From positions 100,867 to 164,866 of the forward strand of contig JBAMJV010003147.1 of NCBI GenBank assembly GCA_037951105.1: a stretch of 64,000 nt of DNA. The letters are read 5' to 3'. The translations under genes and the position numbers were made by a program. Shown here piece by piece: positions 21,880 to 33,900 of this stretch. How positions within the stretch are numbered: position 1 is the stretch's first letter; each line of letters opens with the position of its first letter. A model generated the notes under the pieces. That model made no database searches, had not been told where the DNA came from, and worked only from the letters and a program-made list of their open reading frames with translations. Origin of the DNA: Echinarachnius parma. Taxonomy: Eukaryota; Echinodermata; Echinoidea; Clypeasteroida; Echinarachniidae.

Positions 21880-22436
21880 GAATATTGTTAGAACTCAAAC
21901 TGATGAACCCAATTGTTAATCAATTTCGTGCTCAATTTAATTTGCAAATCGTCAGTTTGACTGCTGTTCTCACCAGTTTGACCGGAAATACCCTTTATTT
22001 ATAAATCTTACACATGAGAATATGCAAAAGAGGCTTTCGAATTCTCGTAAGTTGTAAATTTGGTTTGTGTTTGTCATTGTTTATATCTACTTGTATTATA
22101 TGGTTTTATATGTTTATGTGTATATATAAACTGTACATTTTATTTATGTTTTCATGAAAAATGGAATAGATTGAAATTGATTTTTTTTAATGATTACTTA
22201 AAAAAACATCAGATGCACATGTTTAAATGTTTAATACAGAAATTATTGAAAATGTTGGATATATGAAGACTATTGTGCTATATAATGGCTACTTTTCAAA
22301 ATTAAAACAATCATGCAACTAAGCCGTTTATATGTTTTCAGCCATCCAGGCATCATTGAATTATAAATGTCCGTTTTCAATGATAACTTACAAGGTCTAG
22401 TGTCTAAAATTAAATTTGACTAGAACTGTATACTAT
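21880..22436. repeat. Repeat fragments
   Basis: About 21880-22010 resembles 47230-47362 (both contain CAGTTTGACCGG and a relic TATAGGTTTTCCC-type end); about 22305-22436 is a partial TTAAAGGGATAGT element. No gene. Confidence 0.45.
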
Positions 22437-22769
22437 CCCTAGTAACTTTGTTGACATATATTGGTTGATATATACAATGCATCTTGTTGTTATATGAAAT
22501 ATCCACTAGGTGTTGGGTAAACAATATAAGTTAAATGGCCCTTATATGGCTGAGTAATGAGCAAAAATGCAAAGTGACGATCCAGTGGATAATTTAACAT
22601 CTGAACAATTCAATTGTAAATACCTTTTTAACGAAACGGACATTTGAAAAACCGAAACCTGTCCCATGCGTTTATTGTTCATACGAATACAACAAGATAT
22701 ATTATGAGGAAACCGCAATAATTCCAATTGGATTTTGAGAATTTGGACAATGTTACTAGGTCCCTTTAA
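22437..22769. mobile_element. MITE, TTAAAGGGACCTAGTAAC family
   Basis: Ends CCCTAGTAACTTTGTTGAC and GACAATGTTACTAGGTCCC are inverted. Related full copy at 37732-38117 and a partial one at about 34890-35057 (shared word GCTCATTACTTGGCCATG). Confidence 0.65.
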
Positions 22770-22793
22770 TATTCATGGTAATCGTAACGAAGG

Positions 22794-23366
22794 TTAAAGT
22801 GATCCAAGTAAAGTGTCTAACTCCAGGAAAATTATTTGGAGCTTCCTCGTTTCTCTTCTGCCGAGTTGTTTAGCTTACGCTAAGAGAAGAATAAAATAGG
22901 GTTAGATTTTGTCAAATGCCCCTTTAGTAGGAAGATAATTATCATTGAAAAATCATCATTTCAAAAGTGTTGCCCAACGCTTTTGGTAAAAAGTACAATT
23001 GCCGTAGCTGAACACGCCCGGCCGGCGCGCCACGCGATAACGGACATTCCGGCCGATAGACAGGGTAGCGCAATGAGTCGATGTACCCGACTGTTGAGCC
23101 GAGCGCGCGCAAATTCTGTACCGTCTGTGTACACGGGAGCGGATATCGTCAAACGGACGATTATTACTGCGACAAATCTACGGCAGGCCATCAGTATTCG
23201 GTGATAAAATATTAACTCAATATTCGTTTTTCACTAGGTAAACAGCGTTCGTTTTTTTTTTACTTTCATAAATCCTTCAATTGTATTTGACAATGATATT
23301 GATTTAGGATTGAGGTCTCAAATGTCATTTTGTGCAATATCTGACACTTTACAGGGATCACTTTAA
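22794..23366. mobile_element. MITE, TTAAAGTGATACCTGTAAAG family, copy 2
   Basis: Inverted ends TTAAAGTGATCCAAGTAAAG and CTTTACAGGGATCACTTTAA; interior as in the copies at 11604 and 41475, with a GC-rich core (CCCGGCCGGCGCGCC). Confidence 0.8.
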
Positions 23367-23384
23367 CAACGAAATCAAATTAAT

Positions 23385-23740
23385 TGACTTAAATTAGATA
23401 TAAGTGAATTGAATGGAATTGAAAAGGTTAATTTATTTTGAACAACATACAGATTCATCTGAAATTGTTGGGCTCACAATATGGATTTAAAATGTAAGCA
23501 CATTATACAATTAAATAAACGTTACGAAAGCCAATAAGAAATCAATGTAACAACCCTTAACAATAAAACAAATACAAGGTATACTGAACACTTAAAAGGA
23601 CTTAGTCATACAACAGTATCATAAACTATAAATGCCATCACTAATAAGCTGGTAAAATATATACAGGCAATTCAAGGTTTGATTTGATAAATGATGCAGA
23701 TTTGCATTGCTTGTTTAAACAATAATGTATTTTTACAACT
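23385..23740 (-). repeat. LINE-like 3' tail segment, copy 1
   Basis: Opens with TTGAATTGAATGGAATTG on the plus strand (a tail, if the element is on minus) and shares long stretches with 48222-48540 downstream of paralogue 3, and partly with 32262-32560. Confidence 0.5.
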
Positions 23741-24778
23741 GAAAAAACGGGGGCTTCCCGGGGATGCCCCGTTTTCTTTGCTCATTTTTCGTTTATGCTT
23801 CTGGTCAGTTTCCCTATGTTTGAAATAATTACCCATTTTACGCACAGAAGTTACAAATCTTTACACGTCTTGTCTCTAAGCTCGATTCGAGATTTCCTTT
23901 TCGAAGTGGTAATTTAACAAGTCATTGTGACATTATACAGATGATAACTGGTGGCGGAGGAAACATTACGGAATGTTTCTCTCCGAAGGATTTGAAATGC
24001 TATTGAGGGAAGACGTTTTTGTCTTCGCGAAATAGCATTTCAAATCCCGAGGGCACATTCCATGATTTGCCCGAAAACAAAGTTAACATAATTATGTTAT
24101 GTTAATATGATTTAGCGTTTGTAGAACAGTAACACAACTTAATTACCATAAAAAATTTAAATTTAGCGTGGTGCTAAAACACGTTATTTCCGTCGTTTTG
24201 CGACAGAAGTGGTTTAAACTTAACCCACGGTTTTTTCGAAAGCCGGGTTTATATTGACGCTTTGCCACCATGGTTCCCTTGGCATTATTCCTAATTTTTA
24301 ATTAATTCAATAAACTCTTTCTACGCTCGGTTTTGACAGCGGGGACTGAGGTTAGCCAATCAATGACTCGTATTTGACCAAGGCAATTAACATAACAATT
24401 ATAATAAATTTGTGCGTATAAATTGTTATAATCGCTTGCATGTACGCACAAACTTTAATTACAAAATTACTTCCAGCCGTGGAGCATAACCCTTGCAGTC
24501 GATAGCATGTATATTATTTGTTCAATATGTTTTACTGAAATTGTTTGCGGCTGGTTATCGCCCTATTACCCTTGCAATCGATAGCATGTATTTAATGTGT
24601 TCCATATTTGTATACGGAACTAAGTTACTGCTTATTATAACCCTATCAACCAAACTACCGTATACATATTATGGTTAAACGAAATCGTGAAACAATTCTT
24701 GGTCATATACAAGTATGAGAAGTCGTTTAGGGGTGACTTCATTTTTGTGTTAGGTTTATAGATGTATGAGTTCAATCT
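23741..24778. other. 3' flank of paralogue 2 with hairpins
   Basis: AACGGGGGCTTCCCGGGG with ATGCCCCGTTTT forms one hairpin (about 23747-23780). A second, longer one (about 23968-24068) pairs GATTTGAAATGCTATT with its complement around GAAGACGTTTTTGTCTTC. ACCCTTGCARTCGATAGCAT occurs twice (24489 and 24569). No gene. Confidence 0.55.
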
Positions 24779-24921
24779 TCATGGCATGCGGTATACCTGA
24801 CACACGGTGATAAAACTGGCCATACAATTGGCGTCGAAATACGTCCCCCTCTTCACAGCCGACACGCGCACCTTTAAACAAACTTGGTTGGTCTCATTTG
24901 ACGGCTGCCCAGTTCCCCAGT
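24779..24921 (-). CDS. Paralogue 2 exon 6, CTLD end and stop
   Basis: Starts NWGTGQPSN, then VCLKVRV, YFDANC, ITVCQ and VYRMP stop. Its acceptor lies about 70 bases from the nearest edge of the foldback element in the preceding intron. Confidence 0.8.
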
Positions 24922-27900
24922 CTGTGTGTGCAAAGTACATTAAGAGCGATTATTCGTCCATCAACATTAAGTTTAACAGCAAATAAGAGGGGTCCTAGAT
25001 TATTAGCGCGAACAATTGCAAAGTATGTGCGAACAAGCGCGAACAAGTGCGAACAAGCTATACTACTAAAAAAAAGGTTAAGGATCACTTTTTTCTTAAC
25101 TTGTATCTTTTCCAAGCTATGAGTGAGGTCTTAACTATTTCTTTATTTTTTTGTTTGACTAGATAGTGTCCTCATTGGAAAAAAAAATTATGTGAGAGAC
25201 ATATGCAACAACTTAACCACATGTGATATTGATTACAGTGTGTTTGAGGTCATTCAGGAGTAAAATATCTCATTTTAAATTGTATACACAAAATAAAAAG
25301 TGATCCTTAACTTTTTTTGAGTAGTACTGCGAACACATTTTTCGTTCGAACTCACTCGTTCGCAGTGAATGGTATAAATACTAACTATACTGAGAACAAG
25401 TGCGAACGAGATTTAACGCGAGTATTTATGAAATCCCGTTCGCACTTGTTCACAGTAAATCCAGTTCGTGCTTGTTCGCATACATTTGTTCCCGTTCATT
25501 CCATCAATATGTAGGTTATTTTTTCACTAAAAACTTTTTCAGAAAAAACGAAACCGGATTTCATAGCAGAAATTTTCTGTCATAATAAATAATTTCTTTG
25601 ATAATTTATACATGAAAACAAAGCTGTGTTTCTCTTCTTTTTCATTTGATGTACAACTTATGGCACATAATTCAGGCATGACTGAATTAAAAGCAATGGA
25701 AATTGGTGTTACCAAAACTCCATTTGCACGCAGAAATTGCAAGTTTGGGCAAGTTTTAGGGAAGTAAACGTGCTTATTTTGAAAAAGGACAAACACTGCA
25801 TAGAAATTCATATTTGTATCTTTTATATGACATCTCATGCACCAAAAATATAAACGATGTTTACCAGAGAACAACAATAAAGAAAACATGCCTGATCTAT
25901 GCCAAATAAGTAGAAAGTTGAGTAAAGCGTGCGTGTTTTTAGTCCGTACGTTATTTTGGGAGGCCACGGCCGCTACGTTTTTCTGAAAACGTGGGGAGGG
26001 AGTGGCAAGAGCAGGGAGGGAGTACCGTCAACGTACGGTGTAAGTGCGTGGCCCGCACGCCACGCCTGGCCGTGAGCGGTTGCGTGCATCGTACGTTGCG
26101 CACGTGGTAAGTGCGTTGTACGTGCTTACAACGTACGGTCTCCGTGCGGTTGCCACGTTATCGTACGGAGGCCGTACTTACACGTGCTGCTCACGTACGG
26201 TGTCCTTACTCACTAAGTACGTGCAAGTGCGAACAACCTTTTCTGCTCATATTATACTGCAGAAATCAGTGCGCACAACGTGCGTTGTAAGTGCGGAGCA
26301 CGTGCTTACTCGGTACGGTCCACGTGAGTTCTGCGTGCTCATTGGACAGTTGAACTGGGGAAGTGCCGAGTAAGCACGGACCACGCACTTATCACGTGCG
26401 CAGCACGCACGTGCGCTCATTGGCTGTAGAACGCAGCGAAAACGCAGCGAACGCAGCGAAAGTTCCTCGTGCACTAAAAGTGCTACGTCGTGTCTGCGTG
26501 CTCCCAAATCCGTACTGAGTCGGTACTGAGTCGGTACTCACCACGTACTGATACCCAAATTTTGTGACCACCGCTTAAAGCGGTGGTCACAACCCGCCGT
26601 ACTTGCAAGTGCGTGCCCCGTGCGTGCTGTCTACTTGCAAAAACGTGGGCAAAATTTGGGTATCCGTACGTGGTGAGTACCGAATCGGTACCGACTCAGT
26701 ACGGATTTGGGAGCACGCAGACACGACGTAGCACTTTTAGTGCACGAGGAACTTTCGCTGCGTTCGCTGCGTTTTCGCTGCGTTCTACAGCCAATGAGCG
26801 CACGTGCGTGCTGCGCACGTGATAAGTGCGTGGTCCGTGCTTACTCGGCACTTCCCCAGTTCAACTGTCCAATGAGCACGCAGAACTCACGTGGACCGTA
26901 CCGAGTAAGCACGTGCTCCGCACTTACAACGCACGTTGTGCGCACTGATTTCTGCAGTATAATATGAGCAGAAAAGGTTGTTCGCACTTGCACGCACTTA
27001 GTGAGTAAGGACACCGTACGTGAGCAGCACGTGTAAGTACGGCCTCCGTACGATAACGTGGCAACCGCACGGAGACCGTACGTTGTAAGCACGTTGTAAG
27101 CACGTTGTAAGCACGTACAACGCACTTACCACGTGCGCAACGTACGATGTACGCAACCGCTCACGGCCAGGCGTGGCGTGCGGGCCACGCACTTACACCG
27201 TGCGTTGACGGTACTCCCTCCCTGCTCTTGCCACTCCCTCCCCACGTTTTCAGAAAAACGTAGCGGCCGTGGCCTCCCCAAAAAACGTACGGACTAAAAA
27301 CACGCACGGTGGGTTGTGACCAGGGCTTTAAGCGGTGGTCACAACCCGCCGTACTTGCAAGTGCGTGCCCCGTGCGTGCTGTCCACGTAGCTTTAGTCGC
27401 CGAGCTTTCCTGACTTAGCAGCTGACAATGGACTTGATGCATGAGTGAATTTACACAAACATGGGGATCAGGGAAAACATGGGAAACATGCTAGATCAGG
27501 AGAGCTACTCATTTGGGCTGAAATCAAGCATGTTTTCATTGTTTTCGTTCTCTGGCATAAATCATTTAATTTTAATCATGAGGTGTCATATGAAATATAA
27601 AATATGAATTTGTATGCGGTGTTCGTCCTTTTTCAAAATACGTGTACTGCCCTAAACACTCACCAAAACCTGCAATTTCTGCGTGCAAATGGAATTTTGG
27701 TAACACCAATTTCCATTGTGCTTATTCAGTCATGCGTGAATTATGTGCCCTAACTTAAACATCAAATAAAAAAAGAGAAACATAGCTTTTCAGTCATATC
27801 ACGTTAATATGACAGAACATTTTTTTATCTGGGACACGCTATAGTTCGCGCTTGTTCGCATTTGTTCGCGCTAATTAGTAGGACCACTATAACGGAATAA

Positions 27901-30900
27901 GGGTGTTCAATAAAAATAAAAAAATGACATCAGGGAAAGACCCCAGGGGCTTGTTTCACAAAGATTCTAACTTGGACTTGACCTGGAACATGACTCTAAG
28001 TTAATATACCTGACAAACAATGGAAAACGTTAATTCCTTTGTGAAATTTGATTAAGCAGTTATTTTGAAAAGGCACGAGGTTTGATAAAATTAGTTATAT
28101 TTGTTATTATCAAGTAGCCTTGAAATAATTGATACATCCTTTTGTTGGAAACCTAATGTACACTGCGAAAAATGCGGTGTTAAAAGTGTAACACTAAGCA
28201 GGTGTCAAGCTGGTGTCAATTCAACACCAATGTTCTTTCAAGTGGTGTAATAGTTTTGTCATGAAAAGAGGGTATTCACTGACAACACCAGGTCGGTGTT
28301 AGTTTTCCACCAAAGAAGATATTTGAACACCCATGGGTGTCTGGTATCTTAACAACAGTGACGGTGTTACTTTAACACTAGATAGGGTGGTCCTCTATTA
28401 AAGCTGGGCTGGTGTTAGATTTAACACCCGTGGTATTAAATCTAACACCATTCTGTTTACAGTTTACCCTTTTCCCGTTTATTCCAAGGCTAATTCACGG
28501 CATTTCCCATTGTTAGGTCCACTTAGAGTTAAGTTAAACTCTGAATCGTTGTGATACACCCTATAATTATAGAGAGGGAGTAAGATGGGGAGATGAAGGG
28601 GCTAAGAGAGGTGTGTAGCAGTGTGGGAACCGACAAATCCGTCTCTGTTTCGACGGCTTTTCCACTTAAGGCCCAGTCTCACTACCAGTAGGAACCCAGG
28701 CCGACACCTAACTGATCAACTCGGGGTCGTTCGGGGTGATGTCGATTACATTTGAACCGAATATTAGATATGGAGGAAGAATAGATATATATCTCTTGTC
28801 CAAGCCCGAACTTGATGAACATTTGGAATTATGACACACAAGTTACACAACCCAAACAGATCGGACCCATATCGACGCGACAATACGGGTGTGCACTGGT
28901 CGGTTTGCTTTTGGTTTCGATTCGGCCTGTTATCGGGATACTGTCAGGCTCGATTTGTCGAAGAATTCTGTCTTACGCGCTCGAAATAATAATAAAATAA
29001 TAATAATAATAATAAATCATTTATAGAGCGCGGAAACTATGTATATATATTCTACCGCGCATATTAATATTAATACCCATGGTCATCAGGTACATTTCAA
29101 ACCCACACAATGATATTGCATACTTTCTCAACTCCCCGGGGAGCATACTAGCCGTGCTGCCACTGATGATGGCGCAAAGGCTAATTAACACCCGACCATG
29201 GTACCCATTTATACACCTGGGTAGAGAGCAGCAACTGTGGATAAATTGTCAAAGATGGGGGCCCGAACCAAAAACCCATCGAGACCGATATCACCCCGAT
29301 AGCAGAGCAAACTTAAACTGACAGCTAATGGAAACCACCCCGAATTGTCGATTTTGAGAATTTGGGGTTTAGTCTGGTTGTGTGTATCTGGCGCGGAATA
29401 GAGACCAGAATTACATTCGGCCGGCACCAAACCAAACAATATCGTTGTTTTTGTATGGAAAGTGCATTTAGCGTCTTTTGGAACTAAGCTCTTCAAATAC
29501 ACTTACTGATCTCGCCGAACGGATACTCAAAGGGGGATACAGACGCATCACGTTCACACATCCACGTAGCCTCTTCCTCTTCCTTGCAGTTCACCCACGC
29601 GAACTTTCTTGAGCCGAACAAGTCCTGGTGGAGCGAGAGGAAAAAGAGAAAATAGCTCATCTCCGCGTCATCTTCGATGAAGAGAAGCGATGCGCTCCCG
29701 TGGATGGTCATGTCTCCTGCAACTGTTGCCAAGGATGCCGCGGTTGCGGGAGGGAGGTTGGTGCAGTAGTCACGGGCATCCTGCCAGGTTCTATTACCGC
29801 CGAAGTGGTAGCACTTGCTTCCATTGCATATCCAATCTTCGACTGGAATGGAATTTAGGAAGGAGGTTTATGTAAACCATGGATATAATTAAACTATGAA
29901 CTGCCGCTTGTCGACGGTCGAGTAAAAGGCGGAAATCACATTTGCTAATTTTTAAAATAAAAAAATGCTTTAGTGGTGTTTGCTAACAATCGGCTTCAAA
30001 TACAATTCACCATCAAATGAGAACATGAGAACAGACATTTGTTAGGTGTATTTAGAAAATATGCAGCTTCAACATTGTTGAAAAGTAAAATAAATGTAAA
30101 TGTTCCCTCATCAATTTAAAAATGGGGCTCCTCAGTGCAACCATGTATTAACAAAAAATACATTTTTTAGTTGTATGTCAAGTTTTTCAAATAAACTAAT
30201 TGCATATCACTATTGGTACGCCTAATGTTACCTAATTGCTGCATATGATTACAAAAACACTGTAGCATTCGAAATGGAATGACGATTAAAAACATTGATA
30301 ATCATATTGAAGGTGTAGGGAGCTTTGCAGAATGACTGTTGTATTTTTCAGAGTGGATAGACTGAAATGATCATCGCCAGACACTGGTATAAACACCACC
30401 TTTCAAAGTGATCCATTAACTTCGTCAAATTCGACCAAAATCTCTTGTGGGGTTTTTACAATCCCTTGTACCTTGCTCTTTGGATTATGTTTGAAGAATG
30501 AAATTGGTTTTAATTATTGTCTCCTCAATGCTAATTTGTAGATATGTCAAGTTATAGTTGAATGCAATAGCGTTCCAGGAACGCCTTTCGATTGTATTAC
30601 TCCATTGAGTCCAGGCCCCATATTCATAGAAACCCCGCTAGCTTATAGTTCCTTGCTCAGTGTATTTTAACTGTGCAGTTTATTAAGCAACAAAATGTTT
30701 TCCTAGTCCCAAAATATATAAGGTATAGCTAGGTAATACTTAGGTGCCCAATAAGTTAACCCAAGTTAGCAAATACAGTTTAAATCTCAGCCACGTCATC
30801 CAAAATATATTTAGCAAGGAACTATGCAACACTGTTAAAACGCTGTGTAAACAAATTCAACAACTTGTTGAAATTTTTCAACAACCGCTGTTTAACATAT

Positions 30901-33900
30901 GAACCATCCAACTGTTGTTGAAAACATTCAACAACCCCAGTTGTTTAAAGTTTACACAACTGTTGTTTTAATTTTCTCAACAACAGTTGTTTACAATAAA
31001 TTTCAACAACCCTGTTGTTGAAATAGTTAATCAGCTCGACAATACGTCATAAGTGTTTGAAATGGGAATTGAATGGGGAAAATACATCATCAAAAAGCAT
31101 CGAATAGATTGTCTTACACTAAACTACAATAATCAGAACTTATAGTTACCAATCTCACAGCGTTCACCAGTGTAAGGAGGTTGACACTCGCAGTAGAAAC
31201 CAACATCGGTCTCCACACACTGCCCTGATGAACACGGGTTGCTCAGACAATCTGATTTCATGTAGAAGAATAGGAGAAAGAAGGCATATTTTTAAAATAT
31301 GTATACATATTTTTAAAGGGCACCTTCATCTTATGTGTAAAAGTGATAAGTTTCAATAATCCATTTGACCAACAACTATAATTTAATGTTTCCACAACAT
31401 TTGTTTCCCTCCAAACTTTATGAAAAAAAATATAATTCCAAACGAACATTCATCGGCCTGCAGAAACAGACTGGTTATATTGTCATGGGAACTTAACCAT
31501 CCCCAATAGACGATAGATGACGGCTTCCTTCTGCACACGTATGAACACATACTGGCGAGTTTTTAAACTAGGATCATAACATAGTTACGAATAATTTACC
31601 AAAAGGCCATTGTTAGTTTAGTATGATGTTGTGGTCAAAATCTTCTTATAATACCAGTTTCTACCCAGGCTTTAATCCTATATAAACTGGGTTCCAAAAG
31701 AAACTTATCACTTCTTCAGAGCGACGCTCACTAAAATCCATAGCATCAAATTGAATCATATTTAGACACAGATAAGCTATCATTCTCCTTATGAAGCATA
31801 TCTGAAAAATTGAAAGGTTGCTTTTGCCAAAAAAGAGAAAAATGCGATGGAATCGCTACAGGTCACTTTACAAAAATCACAGAAACTGCTCGCTGCGAAC
31901 CTCCACGAAAGGCGGTCTATTCAGAACTTTCAATAGCTATTCATTCAACATCAAAGGCGAATTATGTAACCATCAGGCTGGCTATTGTCCGTACCTAGCT
32001 CCGTGCCCGGAAGGCGAGCAGTTTCTGTGATTTTTGAAAAATTACCTCTTGCGATTTCACCTTATTTTATTCTTTGTTGACTAAATCAAAATAATTTTGT
32101 TTAGATGTGAATGCTGAGGAATATTATAGCTAATCTATGCCCAATTATGATTCATTTTTATGCTTTAGATTTTAATGTGTGTCGCTCTGAAGAAGTGATA
32201 AGTTTCTTTTGGAACCCAGTTTAGTAAGGTCACACATTACAGACCTAGTTTAATGTATCAACAAAATAGATTGAATTAAATTGTTTAGTTGAAAAGGTTT
32301 TATGTATTGTCCACAACATGCAGATTCTTCTGAAACTCGTTGGGCGTACAATAATAATGAATTTGACATTTAAACTACATAATTATACAACTGTTTAAAG
32401 TTAAAAATTATAATTGTACCTTACACTGGAAACAACATCATTAACAAGCTGGCAAATATATGAAGGAAATGTAATGATAGAATGCAACTATTAGTTGAGC
32501 CAGCGTAGAATTTATAAGTGAACAAAATGTATTTCATCCAAAATATAATTCCAAAGAGGTTTTTACAAAGCACATGAAATAATATGACATTCTACAAACA
32601 AAAAACATGATTGATATTGTGTATCCCATGGATGGTAAATAATATAAACCAGACAAAATCGAGATACGTCCATACCTGGCAAGGAACAGACCAGTCGGGC
32701 GCCGATTCCACCCGGATTGACCAGGCTCAGCTTCCGATCCTTGGACTTCACATCCTTTGGGACGAGTCTCACTACGTCACCAGAAGGCAGTTTGACTTGA
32801 GAACACTGGGGCATATTAAAGCACTGCTCAGTCCCCTCGGCATTGCACATCAATCCTAGTTTACGCAGAGAAGGAAGAAAATAAACAAAATCTTAGTGGC
32901 CACCTGTCAATGGCATGCAACCTGCCTATAGGGGTCTACAAAATGTATCCCGTAAATACAGATACTATAATATAACCATTCTGACTATATAAGCCGGTTT
33001 GACTATTAGAGAACTGCTTAGTTTCCTCGCCATTGCCCATCAATCCTAGTTTATACATAGACATGATAGAGAAGGAAGAAAAAAGAAAATCTTAGTAGCC
33101 ACCTGTCTATAGCATGTAACCTGCCTATAGTGGTGTTCAAAAGCTATTCCTATATAGCTGCAGAAACACATACTATAATATAAGCTGTCTGTAGAGGTCA
33201 TGTATGTCTACAGCAGTGGCCACTTTGTCCCCTTAATAGGGTTGTCAATGTATACACAGGGGTGATCTGCACTTAAACATTATTCTGCTATAATGAGCAA
33301 TATATATGTACATGTATTCATATTTGTATTATTTGTATTATTTGTATTATGTATTTGCTGGAGCTACAACTACCTCATCCTTCCTAAGGTGCAGTGGCAG
33401 CTCATTATGACTTCGCCATGTCGCATTTGCAACGGATGGAGGTCAAGGTTTCCAAAGTGCTCAGGAGATGGCTTGGAGTCAGCTGTAATCTTACCGGCGT
33501 GGCTCTATTTTGTAAACAGACAAAGCTGCGATTGCCATTAGACGGCCCTACCTCAACCCTGAAGAAGACAGCTTACTTCAACTCCGTCACAGCTCTGACG
33601 AGGTAGTTCAGTCGGTCAGACCTGAGATTCGGTGCGGGCGAAAGTGGAAGCCGGAGAAAGCTGCAGAAAGAGCTACCTGCAGACTACTGTTCGAGGAAAT
33701 GGCGAAGGGTCAAGCTGATCGTCCAGGAGTAGGAGCGATCAAATTCAGACCCTAAATTAGAAAAGCTGTCAAACCAAGAACACCGTGCTGAGATAGGAAG
33801 GATCGTTCTTAGCGAACATGATGATGACTACTTTGTCCGCGCAGTGCAGATGAGTGTGCAAGGAAGATGGACCTCATGGGAGAATGCCAAACAACGCGAC

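Larger units (their letters stand above)
24991..27885. mobile_element. Composite foldback element in the last intron of paralogue 2
   Basis: Ends are inverted: GGTCCTAGATTATTAGCGCG on the left, and the complement of GGTCCTACTAATTAGCGCG on the right, followed inwards by TGCGAACAAG repeats. Three layers: outer arms with visible divergence (about 25600-25928 against 27420-27800), near-identical inner arms (25929-26564 and 26650-27307), and an 85-base centre. No target duplication is evident. GC- and CpG-rich inside, unlike the AT-rich surroundings. No transposase signature in either strand. Confidence 0.82.

Noticed and set aside
25539-25967. 142-residue minus-strand ORF
   Set aside because: Lies in the outer foldback arm; the homologous right arm does not keep the frame, so it is not under coding constraint.
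26247-26967. Identical 86-residue ORF on both strands
   Set aside because: It is the necessary result of the inner palindrome; no domain, no start context, Cys/Ala/Arg-rich from CpG words.
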